Shown here in pieces: positions 13,395 to 22,306 of a stretch of DNA of 32,144 nucleotides. Position 1 is the stretch's first letter. Each line of letters opens with the position of its first letter. Made by a program: the position numbers and the translations under genes. The DNA comes from Opitutia bacterium. Its GTDB lineage: Bacteria; Verrucomicrobiota; Verrucomicrobiia; Opitutales; Opitutaceae. Under the pieces are notes generated by a model. The model was not told the DNA's origin, searched no databases, and saw only the letters and a program-made list of their open reading frames with translations. The stretch covers positions 1-32,144 of the forward strand of contig CANJCM010000058.1 of the NCBI GenBank assembly GCA_947472765.1. Direction: 5' to 3'.

Positions 13395-15755
13395 ATGTCC
13401 GAGGCCATGCCTTCCGCGCAACCCCCGCTTGAGCCCACGCCAGCCCGGATCGGCCCGGCGAGTGCATCGGCGGCCGGGCTGACCGCGGTCGCCAAGACCG
13501 CCGGACTCGTTGGCGCAATGGGCTTCGTTCGCGGCACGCGGGCGCTGCTCGAGGTTAACCAGCGCGACGGCTTCGACTGTCAGTCCTGCGCCTGGCCGAG
13601 TCCCGATGAGCACCGGCATGTCTTCGAATTCTGCGAGAACGGCGCGAAGGCGGTGGCCGACGAAGCGACCCTGCGCCGCGTCACGCGGGAATTTTTCGCC
13701 GCCCACAGTGTCGCGGCGCTGGCGGCGGAGAGCGACCACTGGCTGAACGCGCAGGGGCGGCTCGCCGAACCGATGGTGCTGCGCCCGGGTGCCACGCACT
13801 ATGCGCCCGTGGGCTGGGACGAGGCGTTCGCCCTCACGGCACAAGCTTTGCACGCGCTGCCGTCGCCCGACGCCGCGGCGTTCTACACCTCGGGGCGGAC
13901 GAGCAACGAAGCCGCGTTCCTCTGGCAGCTGTTCGCGCGTCTCTTCGGCACCAACAATCTCCCCGATTGTTCCAACATGTGCCACGAGTCGAGCGGCGTG
14001 GCGCTGACGGAGGCCATCGGGATCGGAAAGGGCACGGTGAAGCTCGAGGACTTCGACCGGGCCGACGCGATTTTTGTCATCGGTCAGAATCCCGGGACGA
14101 ATCATCCGCGCATGCTCTCGGCGCTGCAGTCGGCGAAGGCGCGGGGCGCAAAAATCGTCTCGATTAATCCACTCCCCGAAATCGGCACGGAGCGCTTCAA
14201 GAACCCGCAGGATTTTCTCAATCCGCTGAAGCTGGCGCAGACGCTCGCCGGCGCGGGCACGCAGCTCTCGGATCGGTGGTTGCAGGTCCGGATCGGTGGC
14301 GACCTCGCGCTCTTCAAGGGCCTGATGAAGGTCGTGCTGGCCGCCGAGGCCGACGCGCCGGGCTCAGGGGTGGACGCGGAGTTCATTGCGCAACACACGC
14401 ACGGATATGATGCGCTCGTGGCCGATCTGAACGCGACGTCGTGGGACGACGTGGTGGCGGACAGCGGCGTCACCCAGGCGGAGATCGAGGCGGCGGGGCG
14501 GATTGCGCTGCGTTCGCAGGCGACCATCTGCTGTTGGGCGATGGGGCTGACGCAGCAGCCCGCGGCGGTCGCGACGATTCAGCAGATCGTGAATTTTCTC
14601 CTGCTGCGCGGGCAGATCGGGAAGCCGGGCGCCGGGGTGTGCCCCGTGCGCGGCCACTCGAATGTGCAGGGCGATCGCACGATGGGCATTTCGGAGCGGA
14701 TGCCCGAGGCGTGGCTGGCGCGGCTGGACGCGGAGTTCGGGATGCGTTCGCCACGGTCGCACGGGCTGGACACGGTCGACACGATTCAGGCGATGCACGC
14801 CGGGCGCGTGCGGGTCTTCGTGGGGCTCGGCGGTAATTTTCTGTCGGCAACGCCGGACACGGAGTTCACCGCATCCGCACTGCGCCGCTGCGATCTCACG
14901 GTCCAGATTTCGACGAAGCTGAATCGCTCGCACCTCATCACGGGACGGACGGCGCTGATTCTGCCGTGCCTCGGCCGCAGCGAACGTGACGTCCAGGCCG
15001 GCGGCCCGCAGTTCGTCACCACCGAGGACTCGATGGGCGTGATCAACTCCTCGCGCGGAAAACTGGAGCCTGCTTCCGGGAATCTGCGCAGCGAACCAGA
15101 CATCGTGTGCCGGCTGGCGCGCGCGGTGTTTGGCTCGGACGAGGCGGCGCCGGGAGGCCGGGTTCCATGGGAGCAACTGGCGGCCAACTACGATCTCATT
15201 CGCGAACACATCGCGCGGGTCGTGCCGGGCTTCGAGTCGTACAATGCGCGGGTTCGTACCGGGCCGTTCCATCTCGCCAATGCGCCGCGCGATCGGCGCG
15301 AGTGGCGGACCGCGACGGGACGGGCGAACTTCATCGTGGCGCCGCTGCCACCGCGGCGGAAATCGCCGGCGGGTCCGGCGGAGTACGTGATGATGACGAT
15401 TCGCACGCACGATCAGTTCAACACCACGGTCTACGGGCTCGATGATCGCTACCGCGGCGTGTTTGGCGGGCGGCGCGTGGTCTTCATGCACGAGGCCGAC
15501 ATCCGGGAGGCCGGTCTTCAGCCCGGCCAGAAAGTGGATCTGACGAACCGTTTCGGCGGGGTCACCCGCGTGGCGGCCGACTTCATGATCGCGCCGTATC
15601 GAATTCCGCGCGGCTGCGTGGCGACGTATTTTCCGGAGGCGAATGTGCTCGTGCCAATCGACAGCGTCGCCGCCGGGAGCAACACGCCGACGAGCAAGTT
15701 CGTGGTCGTGACGATCGCGGCCGCCCGTCCCGGCAGCGGGCTCCACCCGGTCTGA
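13395..15755 (+). CDS. YdeP-type molybdopterin oxidoreductase (formate dehydrogenase alpha-like)
   Basis: The ATG at 13395 gives 786 residues; the extension back to 13179 runs through repeats. The protein has the molybdopterin-oxidoreductase core. The metal-ligand region SNMCHESSG carries C196 as the likely Mo ligand, with FVIGQNPGTNHPRML and ICCWAMGLTQQ following. GVCPVRGHSNVQGDRTMGI lies mid-protein, and a C-terminal MopB-binding domain begins near YVMMTIRTHDQFNTTVYG. Only two cysteines (C62 and C65, in DCQSCAWP) stand where catalytic subunits of FdhF type carry a four-cysteine iron-sulfur motif; this is typical of the YdeP/Fdhalpha-like subfamily. There are no Tat signal and no electron-transfer partner genes, so it is a cytoplasmic enzyme of unknown substrate. 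In E. coli, YdeP is linked to acid resistance. A strong stem-loop precedes the start. Confidence 0.93.
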   Translation: MSEAMPSAQPPLEPTPARIGPASASAAGLTAVAKTAGLVGAMGFVRGTRALLEVNQRDGFDCQSCAWPSPDEHRHVFEFCENGAKAVADEATLRRVTREFFAAHSVAALAAESDHWLNAQGRLAEPMVLRPGATHYAPVGWDEAFALTAQALHALPSPDAAAFYTSGRTSNEAAFLWQLFARLFGTNNLPDCSNMCHESSGVALTEAIGIGKGTVKLEDFDRADAIFVIGQNPGTNHPRMLSALQSAKARGAKIVSINPLPEIGTERFKNPQDFLNPLKLAQTLAGAGTQLSDRWLQVRIGGDLALFKGLMKVVLAAEADAPGSGVDAEFIAQHTHGYDALVADLNATSWDDVVADSGVTQAEIEAAGRIALRSQATICCWAMGLTQQPAAVATIQQIVNFLLLRGQIGKPGAGVCPVRGHSNVQGDRTMGISERMPEAWLARLDAEFGMRSPRSHGLDTVDTIQAMHAGRVRVFVGLGGNFLSATPDTEFTASALRRCDLTVQISTKLNRSHLITGRTALILPCLGRSERDVQAGGPQFVTTEDSMGVINSSRGKLEPASGNLRSEPDIVCRLARAVFGSDEAAPGGRVPWEQLAANYDLIREHIARVVPGFESYNARVRTGPFHLANAPRDRREWRTATGRANFIVAPLPPRRKSPAGPAEYVMMTIRTHDQFNTTVYGLDDRYRGVFGGRRVVFMHEADIREAGLQPGQKVDLTNRFGGVTRVAADFMIAPYRIPRGCVATYFPEANVLVPIDSVAAGSNTPTSKFVVVTIAAARPGSGLHPV

Positions 15756-15832
15756 GCAAATTGGTTGGAGCCTGAAATCAGGAAGCCGCGAACGGGAGTA
15801 GATGGGATTGAAGGTTAGCCGATAAGACTTCG

Positions 15833-15908
15833 CGGGCGCGCACGAGGCGCGCCCCTACGATGCGACGTTGCAGGATCCGTTGTAGGGGCGTGGCTCGTCC
15901 ACGCCCGC
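15833..15908. repeat. Paired-hairpin repeat, family 4 (GTAGGGGCG type), copy 2
   Basis: A GGGCGC...GCGCGCCCCTAC hairpin at the left faces GTAGGGGCGTGG-ctcgt-CCACGCCC at the right. Both hairpin types are present in copy 1 (1872-1938), with exchanged order. The left arm boundary is approximate. Confidence 0.75.
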
Positions 15909-15963
15909 CGGTTACGCTGATTCTTAATCTGCCCTGTCCGCCCGCGCCAGCTCCCGTCAGATT

Positions 15964-16032
15964 CCGTGCAGTCTGTGCGCTCCGTGGTCCAAGATTTCGG
16001 CGGTGAACCACAGAGTGGACAGAATGCACGGA
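15964..16032. repeat. 69-bp imperfect inverted-repeat element (CCGTGCA ends), family 6
   Basis: The left arm begins CCGTGCAGTCTGTG and the right arm, read on the other strand, begins CCGTGCATTCTGTC. They agree over about 27 bases with a few mismatches and meet at a GTGGT/ACCAC inner edge. No open frame or internal promoter is seen. Confidence 0.75.
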
Positions 16033-16270
16033 TTGGAAGCCCTCGCCTCCCGCAGGTTGCACGATGCGCCGGGCGTTCATTGCGATCCAGGCTGCGTCAG
16101 AACGAATCGGTTGGCTCCGTCGTCGGGCGCACGTTTTGCGCCGACGCTTTTCCGGAGCGGTGCGATCCAACGGGTTCCGGCTTCTGGTCCGCGCTGTTCA
16201 GATCCCCGCCTAGAAACCACGAGGGAACTTTCCTCTCCTCCTCGCAATCCAACGGGCAATTACAAATCCC

Positions 16271-16801
16271 ATGAAACTCAACCGACTCCTTCTCGTTACA
16301 TTAACGGGCCTCGCGCCCGCGTTCGTCTTCGCGGTCAGTCCCAAGCCCACCGCTGCTTCCCATTCCTCCGGCCGTTCCGAGGTCATGTTCCTTGAGTCCG
16401 GGAAATTCACCGATGCCAGCGGCAGTCTCGATGACAAGAGCGACAGGAACGGCTATCTCACCATGCTGCGGGATCACGTGGACCGCCTCGCCGGCGAATT
16501 CGTGCCCGAGGGTCAGAAGATCGCGCTGACGTTCACCGACATCGACCTCGCAGGCGACTTCCCGCCGGCGTCGAAGGCGTCGCGGGACGGCGTTCGCGTG
16601 ATGAAGGACATCTACCCGCCGCGCATGGCGTTCAGCTATCGGATCACGGATGCCAGTGGCGCCGTGGTGAAGGAAGGGAAGGAAGAGCTCACCGATAAGA
16701 ACTTCCTCACGACCGGATCGCTGACGGACCGCTCCGACCCGCTGCGCTATGACAAGGTGCTTCTCAGCGATTGGTTCCGCACGCAGTTCGGGAAGAAGTA
16801 A
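16271..16801 (+). CDS. Exported DUF3016-like protein
   Basis: The 176-residue protein has a signal peptide (MKLNRLLLVTLTGLAPAFVFA, cleavage likely after VFA). The mature part contains VMFLESGKFTDASG, then a helix (YLTMLRDHVDRLAGEFVPEGQKI), a strand LTFTDIDLAGDF, YPPRMAFSYRITDASGAVVKEGKEEL and a C-terminal KVLLSDWFRTQF. This order fits DUF3016, a family of small secreted proteins of unknown role. There is no Shine-Dalgarno sequence; the leader is ACAAATCCC before the ATG. A hairpin follows the stop codon. Confidence 0.8.
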   Translation: MKLNRLLLVTLTGLAPAFVFAVSPKPTAASHSSGRSEVMFLESGKFTDASGSLDDKSDRNGYLTMLRDHVDRLAGEFVPEGQKIALTFTDIDLAGDFPPASKASRDGVRVMKDIYPPRMAFSYRITDASGAVVKEGKEELTDKNFLTTGSLTDRSDPLRYDKVLLSDWFRTQFGKK

Positions 16802-16837
16802 GTCGCGCGGCTGACCGCCGCCAAAACGGAATTGTCG

Positions 16838-16870
16838 AGGGCCGCGGGTGTCACACACTCGCGGCCCTTT
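16838..16870 (+). terminator. Probable terminator after the DUF3016 gene
   Basis: AGGGCCGCG pairs perfectly with CGCGGCCCT (9 bp) around a 13-base loop and runs into TTT. The T-tract is short, so it may be inefficient. Its presence argues against starting the next gene at a TTG at 16832. Confidence 0.65.
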
Positions 16871-16927
16871 GCATGTGATCTCATCAAGGTTGTTTCCTCG
16901 CGGGCGCGGGCCGGTTCCCGTGGGGTC

Positions 16928-17320
16928 GTGAGCGAACCGGAGGACAAATCCGCCGCCCGGCTCGACAAGTGGCTTTGGGCCGTGCGGATTTTCAAGGCGC
17001 GCAGCCTCGCGACGAGCGCCTGCCGGGCGGGCAGCGTCACCGTCAATGACCTCGTCGCCAAACCCGGGCGCGATGTGCATGCCGGAGAAACGATTCGCGT
17101 CCAGCTTGGGCTGATCATGCGCACGCTGACGGTGGTCGCGGTGCCGCGTTCCCGCGTCGGGGCGAAACTCGTGCCGACGTATTGTCACGATCTGACCCCG
17201 CCCGCGGAATTCGAGAAGGCGAAGGCGCATCACGTGCAACAACTCCTCGCCCGCGAGAAGGGCAGCGGGCGCCCGACCAAGCGTGATCGCCGGCTGATGG
17301 GCGATCTTTTTGGATCGTGA
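16928..17320 (+). CDS. S4-domain RNA-binding protein (Hsp15-like)
   Basis: The GTG at 16928 gives 130 residues, near the 133 of E. coli Hsp15. The S4 fold begins at about residue 11 with ARLDKWLWAVRIFKARSLA, continues with CRAGSVTVNDLVAKPGRDVHAGE and then basic segments. The C-terminus KGSGRPTKRDRRLMGDLF is the positively charged tail typical of the family. Hsp15 binds 50S subunits that carry stalled nascent chains and helps recycle them. The longer in-frame start at TTG 16832 would run through a terminator hairpin, so I rejected it. No ATG start exists in frame. Confidence 0.9.
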   Translation: MSEPEDKSAARLDKWLWAVRIFKARSLATSACRAGSVTVNDLVAKPGRDVHAGETIRVQLGLIMRTLTVVAVPRSRVGAKLVPTYCHDLTPPAEFEKAKAHHVQQLLAREKGSGRPTKRDRRLMGDLFGS

Positions 17321-17409
17321 ATGCGATTCGGACCTTGGCCGGCGGTTGCGAGCCAGAGTGATTGAGCCTGAAACCAGGAAGCCGGGAACCGATTCAGTGG
17401 CCCCTGCTT

Positions 17410-17480
17410 GTCATTCTGAGCGCAGCGAAGAATCCACTCGCACGACTCAGCCATGGATTCTTCGCTGCGCTCAGAATGAC
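17410..17480. repeat. 71-bp element with 26-bp perfect terminal inverted repeats
   Basis: The left arm at 17410-17435 begins GTCATTCTGAGCGCAGCG and the right arm at 17455-17480 is its exact reverse complement, with a 19-base centre. This GTCATTCTGAGCG...GAAGAATC word occurs in many unrelated bacterial genomes. It lies between the S4 gene and the end of the GDSL hydrolase gene. Confidence 0.92.
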
Positions 17481-17541
17481 AGAAAAGGGAATCCCATCCT
17501 GCTGAATCCTGTCATCCTGTCCAAAGTCCGGGGAGATCCTG

Positions 17542-18372
17542 TCAGTGCCCAAGTTCCTTCGCCAGCATCCGGCCGACGACGCGCTGCACTGCGGTGGAGG
17601 GATGTCCGGAATGGTAGAAGTAGTAGGTCTCGGGATCGCCCTTCTCGGTCGTGTCCTCGTCGAACAAGGCGCGACCAGCGCACGCGTCGGTGACGTTCAC
17701 GAACCCGTAGACATCCGGTGCGTCCATCACCGCATCGAAGTATTCGCCCCAGAGGCTCAGTCGGATGGTGGCGCCGGGCAGTTCGGTTTGTGCCGGGAGG
17801 TTTCGCAGCGCCGGATTCAACCGCAGGCCGACTTCGCTAAAGGCGCGAATCTTCGTGGGCAGCACGGCGATCGAGAAATGCCGGGCGCCCGCCGCGTGCA
17901 GGTTGCGCAGGATGGCCTGGAGGTTCGCGACCGTGGTTTCGGTCGGGAGTTTTCGATCGTTCAGGCCGCCGGCGAGGAAGAAGAGCGTGTGCTCGGGATC
18001 GAATCGCACCGCGCCGGATTTCACGCGGGCGATGAAGTCGTCGACCTGATCCTGCATGCCGCGACCGAGGAGGGCGTCCTTGATCTTCCGACCCTCACCC
18101 CGGCCGGTCTGCGCGCCGCTGACGGCAAAGTTGAGGCTCTTGGCGCCGCGGGCCGGATCCTGGGCGTGGGTGAAGGGAATCCCGAGTGCCTGGGCCAGAT
18201 GCACCACGGCGGTCGGGCCGTTGCCGTCGAGATATCCCGCGCCGCTGTCGGAGTAACTGTCGCCAAAAACGTAGAGGGCTTTCCACGGCTCGGCGGCGCA
18301 CCCGGTCGCAAAGCCGCCGGCCAGCAGGGCAAGAAACCCCAGCGTGCCGAGGAAACGGCGGCGAAGTGACAT
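17542..18372 (-). CDS. Exported GDSL/SGNH hydrolase (lipase/esterase)
   Basis: The ATG at 18372 gives 276 residues. A signal sequence (FLGTLGFLALLAGGFATGC) ends in a cysteine that could be a lipobox (ATGC), though it is a weak match. Block I is YVFGDSYSDSG with nucleophile S39. The middle has LNFAVSGAQTGRG (block II Gly), and FFLAGGLNDRK supplies the block III Asn. Near the C-terminus, YFYHSGHPSTAVQRVV supplies the catalytic His. These are the SGNH landmarks of the plant-type GDSL lipase group. It hydrolyses ester bonds outside the cytoplasm; the substrate is unknown. It starts 23 bases after purC stops, on the same strand, and may be co-transcribed, although the functions are unrelated. Confidence 0.92.
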   Translation of the reverse strand: MSLRRRFLGTLGFLALLAGGFATGCAAEPWKALYVFGDSYSDSGAGYLDGNGPTAVVHLAQALGIPFTHAQDPARGAKSLNFAVSGAQTGRGEGRKIKDALLGRGMQDQVDDFIARVKSGAVRFDPEHTLFFLAGGLNDRKLPTETTVANLQAILRNLHAAGARHFSIAVLPTKIRAFSEVGLRLNPALRNLPAQTELPGATIRLSLWGEYFDAVMDAPDVYGFVNVTDACAGRALFDEDTTEKGDPETYYFYHSGHPSTAVQRVVGRMLAKELGH

Positions 18373-18395
18373 CAGCGTCCGGGAGTTCGCCGGGC

Positions 18396-19307
18396 TCAGC
18401 CGAGCAGATTGCGCAGCGCGGCGAGGTACTTCTCCTTCGTGCGGTCGATGACCTCGGCCGGGAGGCGCGGGGCGGGCGGCTTCTGATCCCATTTGATCGC
18501 GAGCAGGTGATCGCGGACGAACTGCTTGTCGTAGCTCGGCGGGGACTGGTTGGGAGCGTAGCTCTCGGCCGGCCAGTAACGGGAGGAGTCGGGCGTGAGC
18601 ACCTCGTCGATCAGGAACAGGTTGCCGGCGGCATCGGTGCCGAACTCGAACTTCGTGTCGGCGAGAATCATGCCGGCCTGCTTCGCGCGATCGTGGCCGA
18701 ACTGGTAGAGTGCGAGGCTGGTGGTCTTCACGCGCTGGTAGAGATCGGCGCCGACGGTGGCGATGCCCTGGGCGTCGTTGATCGGCTCGTCGTGCTGGCC
18801 CTTGGGCGCCTTCGTCGTCGGCGTGAAAATCGGCTCGGGCAGGCGGTCGGCCTGGCGGAGGCCGGCGGGCAGCTTGATCCCGCACACGTCACCGGTCTTC
18901 TGGTACGAGGACCAGCCGCTGCCCACGAGGTAGCCGCGGACGACGCACTCGATCGGCACGGTCTTCAGCTTGCGCACGACCATGCTACGCAGCTGGAGGT
19001 CGAGGCTGTTGATCCCGCGCCGCTTGAATTCACCGGCCTGATCGGGAAAGAGGTGGTTCTGGATGATGCCGGCGGTCTGCGCGAACCACCAGTTGCTGAT
19101 CTGGGTGAGGATGGCGCCCTTGCCCGGGATGCCGTCGGGCAGGATCACATCGAAGGCGGACAGTCGGTCGGTCGCGGTGAGGAGCAGCGCATCGCCGAGG
19201 TCGAAAATCTCGCGGACCTTGCCCGACGCGATGCGCGGGAAGGGCACGTTGTCGATCGCGGTGACGGCGGTCTTGGGCAGGGCGGCGGCAATCTCGGCGG
19301 ACGTCAT
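18396..19307 (-). CDS. purC: Phosphoribosylaminoimidazole-succinocarboxamide synthase
   Basis: The 303-residue protein makes SAICAR from CAIR, aspartate and ATP in purine synthesis. Early motifs are GKVREIFDLGDALLLTATDRLSAFDV, the ATP-binding glycine-rich strand pair, with ECVVRGYLVGSGW in the middle. A FEFGTDAAGNLFLIDEVLTPDSSRYW segment carries the signature with the active-site Asp and the SSR. At about 300 residues it is the long form, as in yeast Ade1, rather than the 237-residue E. coli form. The ATG at 19307 is preceded by a pyrimidine/GC-rich leader without a Shine-Dalgarno sequence. Confidence 0.97.
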   Translation of the reverse strand: MTSAEIAAALPKTAVTAIDNVPFPRIASGKVREIFDLGDALLLTATDRLSAFDVILPDGIPGKGAILTQISNWWFAQTAGIIQNHLFPDQAGEFKRRGINSLDLQLRSMVVRKLKTVPIECVVRGYLVGSGWSSYQKTGDVCGIKLPAGLRQADRLPEPIFTPTTKAPKGQHDEPINDAQGIATVGADLYQRVKTTSLALYQFGHDRAKQAGMILADTKFEFGTDAAGNLFLIDEVLTPDSSRYWPAESYAPNQSPPSYDKQFVRDHLLAIKWDQKPPAPRLPAEVIDRTKEKYLAALRNLLG

Positions 19308-19461
19308 GGAGGCGAGGCAAGCGGACGGACGGACGGCGTCAAAGACTTATCCGCAATCGGGCCGCCCGTGGGCGTTTGGTGCGCATAAGGCCACGGCGCG
19401 GGAGCTCGACGAATTGGCGCGGTAACCCGGGTCTCTCGTCTGCCCTGGCCCCGAAATTGCA

Positions 19462-19610
19462 CGTCACGTATTGCGTGGATTCCGAAGTCCCTTCGTAGCC
19501 CGCTGCGTGAGCAGCGGGACGGCTTTAGGCGAAGCGATCAAGAAGTCCCTGTCCTCACGGACAGGGCCACGACAATCCGTTTATCTTCGGAATCCAGGCA
19601 TTAGCTGACA
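19462..19610. repeat. Double-hairpin repeat, family 1, copy C (complete)
   Basis: The copy is 149 bp, in the same orientation as copy A and nearly identical to it inside: TCGTAGCCCGCTGCGTGAGC, GACGGCTTTAGGCGA and CAAGAAGTCCCTGTCC all recur. The outer arms run from CGTCACGTATTGCGTGGATTCC at the left to the mirrored GGAATCCAGGCATTAGCTGAC at the right. The arms differ from those of copy A yet remain complementary to each other. It lies in the 346-bp gap between purC and the hybrid kinase; nothing else is seen there. Confidence 0.88.
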
Positions 19611-19653
19611 ACCCACAGCCGCGGACGGCCGTGGTGCCCGGCCGGTTCTGCTC

Positions 19654-21372
19654 CTATCCGATCGCCGGTCGCAGCGAGGCGCGCCGGCGCAGGATGTCAG
19701 TGAGGTCGGCGAGCCGGATCGGTTTCGTGAGATAGCCGTCCATGCCCGCGGCGAGGAATTGCTCGCGGTCGCCGGCGAGCGCGTGGGCCGTGACCGCGAT
19801 GACCACGGGCTGGCGGTGGGCGGGGAGTTCCGCGCGCAGGGCCCGGGTCGCAGTGGGGCCGTCCATCTGCGGCATTTCCACGTCCATGAGGACGACATCG
19901 AACGGCTGGCGGCGCAGGGCCGCCACCGCCGCGAGTCCGTCGCCGGCCACCTCGGGGGCATAGCCGAATTTCTGCAGGGTGCGGACCATGACCTTCTGGT
20001 TAATCAGGTTGTCCTCGGCGATGAGGATGCGAGCCGGGTGCTGGACGGCGAAGCCTTCGTCGAATCCCACCACGGCGTCGCGCGCCGGCGCACTGACCGC
20101 CACCACCGCGGCCGCAATCGTGAAATAGAACGTGGAGCCGCGCCCGGGCTCGCTCTCGACGCCGATCCCGCCGCCATGCAACTCGGCCAGTCGCTTGCTG
20201 ATCGCAAGGCCGAGGCCGGTGCCGCCAAAGTGCCGGCTGGTCGAAGCATCGACCTGGCTGAACCGCTGGAACAGCCGGTCGCGGCGATCGAGCGGGATGC
20301 CGATGCCGGTGTCCCGCACGCGAAACTCGATCTCCGCGAGTCCATCGGGCCGCGGCCGCGAGGAAACCTGGACGTGAATCCCGCCGTGCTCCGTGAACTT
20401 CACGGCGTTGGAAAGCAGGTTGACGAGGATTTGGCGCACGCGGGTTTCGTCGCCCTTGATCACCGCCGGGGTGCCAGGCGCAATATCGGTGCGGAGCTCG
20501 AGCTTTTTCTCCCTGGCACGGCCCGCGAGCAGATCGACGGCACCCGCCACGCAGTCTGCGACGTTGAACGGTACGGATTCGAACTCGAGCTTCCCGGATT
20601 CGATCTTCGAGAAGTCCAGGATGTCGTTGATGACGGTGAGCAGGATTTCGCCGCTGGTGCGGATGATATCCACGCTTTCCCGTTGCTCGGCATCGAGCTG
20701 GGTGGCCCGCAGCAGCGCCGCCATCCCGATGACGGCGTTCATGGGGGTGCGAATCTCGTGGCTCATCGCCGCGAGAAACTCGCCTTTGGCCCGCATGGCC
20801 TGGTCGGCGAGTCCCCGCGCGGTCTCGAGCTCCTGATGGGTGCGTTCGAGGTCGAGGATGATGCGATCCCGGTTCGCCACGACGCGGCGCAGCTCAATCG
20901 CGTTGACGACATGCCGGCTCAGCGAGGTGAGGGCGCGGCGCTGGTCGGCGGTGAGCTCGCGCGGCTGCCGGTCAATCACGCAGAGGGTGCCGAGCGCCCA
21001 ACCGTCGTGGGTCACGAGCGGTGCCCCGGCATAAAAACGGATCTTGGGATCGCCGCTGACCAGCGGGTTGCTGGCAAAGCGGGCGTCCTCCCGGGCGTCG
21101 CGGACGATAAAGAGCTCCTGATCGGGCTCGCAAATGGCGTGGGCGCAAAACGAGTCCTGCCGCGGCGTCGAAGTCGCCTCGAGTCCGATCCGAGACTTGA
21201 ACCACTGCCGGTCGGCATCGATCAGCGAGATCAGCGCGATCGGAACCTGGCAGATTTGCGCGGCGATCTGGGTAAGGTCATCGTAGTCTGGCTCCGGCGG
21301 GGTATCGAGGACCCCGAGGGACCGCAAAACTTTCACTCGATCGGCATCATCGGCGGGAATCGGAGGCATCAT
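19654..21372 (-). CDS. Hybrid histidine kinase: GAF - HisKA - HATPase - receiver
   Basis: The 572-residue cytoplasmic protein begins with a GAF domain at about 20-165 (QDSFCAHAI and [24 protein letters not shown] are its hallmarks). A short coiled coil at about 166-195 follows. HisKA has the phospho-acceptor H205 in [14 protein letters not shown]. The ATPase shows an N box ([13 protein letters not shown]), G1 (DTGIGIP), an F box (FQRFSQVD) and G2 (GGTGLGLAI). The C-terminal receiver starts ILIAEDN, with phospho-acceptor D497 in [11 protein letters not shown] and K550. It has no membrane segment, so the GAF domain probably senses a cytoplasmic signal. No partner gene is adjacent; the lone receiver at 1231-1692 lies 18 kb away. 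Start: ATG ATG at 21372. Confidence 0.96.
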   Translation of the reverse strand: MMPPIPADDADRVKVLRSLGVLDTPPEPDYDDLTQIAAQICQVPIALISLIDADRQWFKSRIGLEATSTPRQDSFCAHAICEPDQELFIVRDAREDARFASNPLVSGDPKIRFYAGAPLVTHDGWALGTLCVIDRQPRELTADQRRALTSLSRHVVNAIELRRVVANRDRIILDLERTHQELETARGLADQAMRAKGEFLAAMSHEIRTPMNAVIGMAALLRATQLDAEQRESVDIIRTSGEILLTVINDILDFSKIESGKLEFESVPFNVADCVAGAVDLLAGRAREKKLELRTDIAPGTPAVIKGDETRVRQILVNLLSNAVKFTEHGGIHVQVSSRPRPDGLAEIEFRVRDTGIGIPLDRRDRLFQRFSQVDASTSRHFGGTGLGLAISKRLAELHGGGIGVESEPGRGSTFYFTIAAAVVAVSAPARDAVVGFDEGFAVQHPARILIAEDNLINQKVMVRTLQKFGYAPEVAGDGLAAVAALRRQPFDVVLMDVEMPQMDGPTATRALRAELPAHRQPVVIAVTAHALAGDREQFLAAGMDGYLTKPIRLADLTDILRRRASLRPAIG

Positions 21373-21483
21373 GCGGCAATCGAAAAGCAGGTCTGGAAGC
21401 TGGCGGACCTGTCCGGGTACGCAACGAGCATTCGGTTCTCCCCGGCGGGTCCAGGCCCGTTCTGGCGTCCGTCCCGGCTCCGC

Positions 21484-22074
21484 TCACATCGTCGGCGTCA
21501 GCATGATATGCGCGCGGTGCGTGCCCGGGTCCATGATCCACGGTCCACCGGGAATCTCCGGCTTGAGTGGCAGGCCCGTGCTCTCGGAAGTCGCGAAGGG
21601 AATGTAGATCACGTAGCGGAGCGCGCCCTTCACCTCGCCGGTGACCCGATCGTAGTTCTCCTCCGAAGCATAGTACACGGCGAGGGTTGAGGGGCCGGTC
21701 GGCATCGGCAGCTTGCCCGCCTTCACCTCGGCTTCGCGCAGGTCGAAGACCTGCTTGGCGTTCTTACCTTCCTTTCGCAGCGCGCGGCCGCGGGCCATGA
21801 AAGGCTCGAGATCCTTGTGATAGCACGCCGCGCTGAACCCTTTCGCCGCGGGGTCGTCGGCGAGGCAGATGAGCGGGTTCGTGCCGGGCCGCAGGACGAC
21901 GAGTTCGCCCTTCTCGTCGTAGCCGTAAACCATCGCGCCGTCGCGCCACTGCGGGGCGGCCGCGAGCAGCGCCGTCTTGATCTGCACTTCCCGCGAGGGA
22001 ATGACGGGCGCTACGGGCTCGGCAGCGAACAGGGCGGGGACGACGAGAAGCGGAAGGAGGCGGAGCAGTTTCAT
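21484..22074 (-). CDS. Exported protein of unknown function
   Basis: The 196-residue protein has a signal peptide (MKLLRLLPLLVVPALFAAEP, cleavage near FAA). I do not recognise a named family. Visible in the mature part are REVQIKTALLAAAPQWRDGAMVYGYDEKGELVVLRPGTNPLICLADDP, with a single C in ICLAD and another in SAACYHKDLEPF, then YYASEENYD and a C-terminal WIMDPGTHRAHIM. The tail with Asp and His residues could bind a metal, but this is a guess. It ends 111 bases before the hybrid-kinase start on the same strand. Confidence 0.8.
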   Translation of the reverse strand: MKLLRLLPLLVVPALFAAEPVAPVIPSREVQIKTALLAAAPQWRDGAMVYGYDEKGELVVLRPGTNPLICLADDPAAKGFSAACYHKDLEPFMARGRALRKEGKNAKQVFDLREAEVKAGKLPMPTGPSTLAVYYASEENYDRVTGEVKGALRYVIYIPFATSESTGLPLKPEIPGGPWIMDPGTHRAHIMLTPTM

Positions 22075-22306
22075 GGCGCGCGGGGTTGCCTAGTTCTATG
22101 CGCCCGGTCCGCCGGGCGGTCACGCTGAAATCCCGGGCCCGGCCCACCCGTTCCCGGCACGCGCACCAGCGGCCCGCCGACGCAGAGAAAATCTGCGAGC
22201 CGCGACGCCCGTCGTTACAATTTTCGCTCGCGCCCGGTGGCAGCCTTCACGACAAACAACCCGCCTGAAAAGGCCTAGATCGATAGGCCGTAACGGATCC
22301 GAGTCG

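Larger units (their letters stand above)
15756..16270. other. 515-bp gap with two repeat elements and no gene
   Basis: The gap contains a GCCTGAAATCAGGAAGCCG fragment at about 15771 that recurs near 17366, a paired-hairpin element (about 15833-15908) and a 69-bp inverted-repeat element (15964-16032). From 16040 to 16270 I see no clear structure; the promoter of the DUF3016 gene should be there. Confidence 0.7.

Noticed and set aside
14364-15746. 460-residue minus-strand frame opposite the molybdopterin oxidoreductase
   Set aside because: It is His/Arg/Pro-rich antisense shadow and lacks any domain motif.
16832-16927. TTG start extending the S4 protein by 32 residues
   Set aside because: The extension runs through the terminator hairpin of the preceding gene and has no similarity to the family.
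19654-21372. Assigning the orphan receiver at 1231-1692 as the partner of this kinase
   Set aside because: The two genes are 18 kb apart and the kinase already carries its own receiver; nothing in sequence links them.
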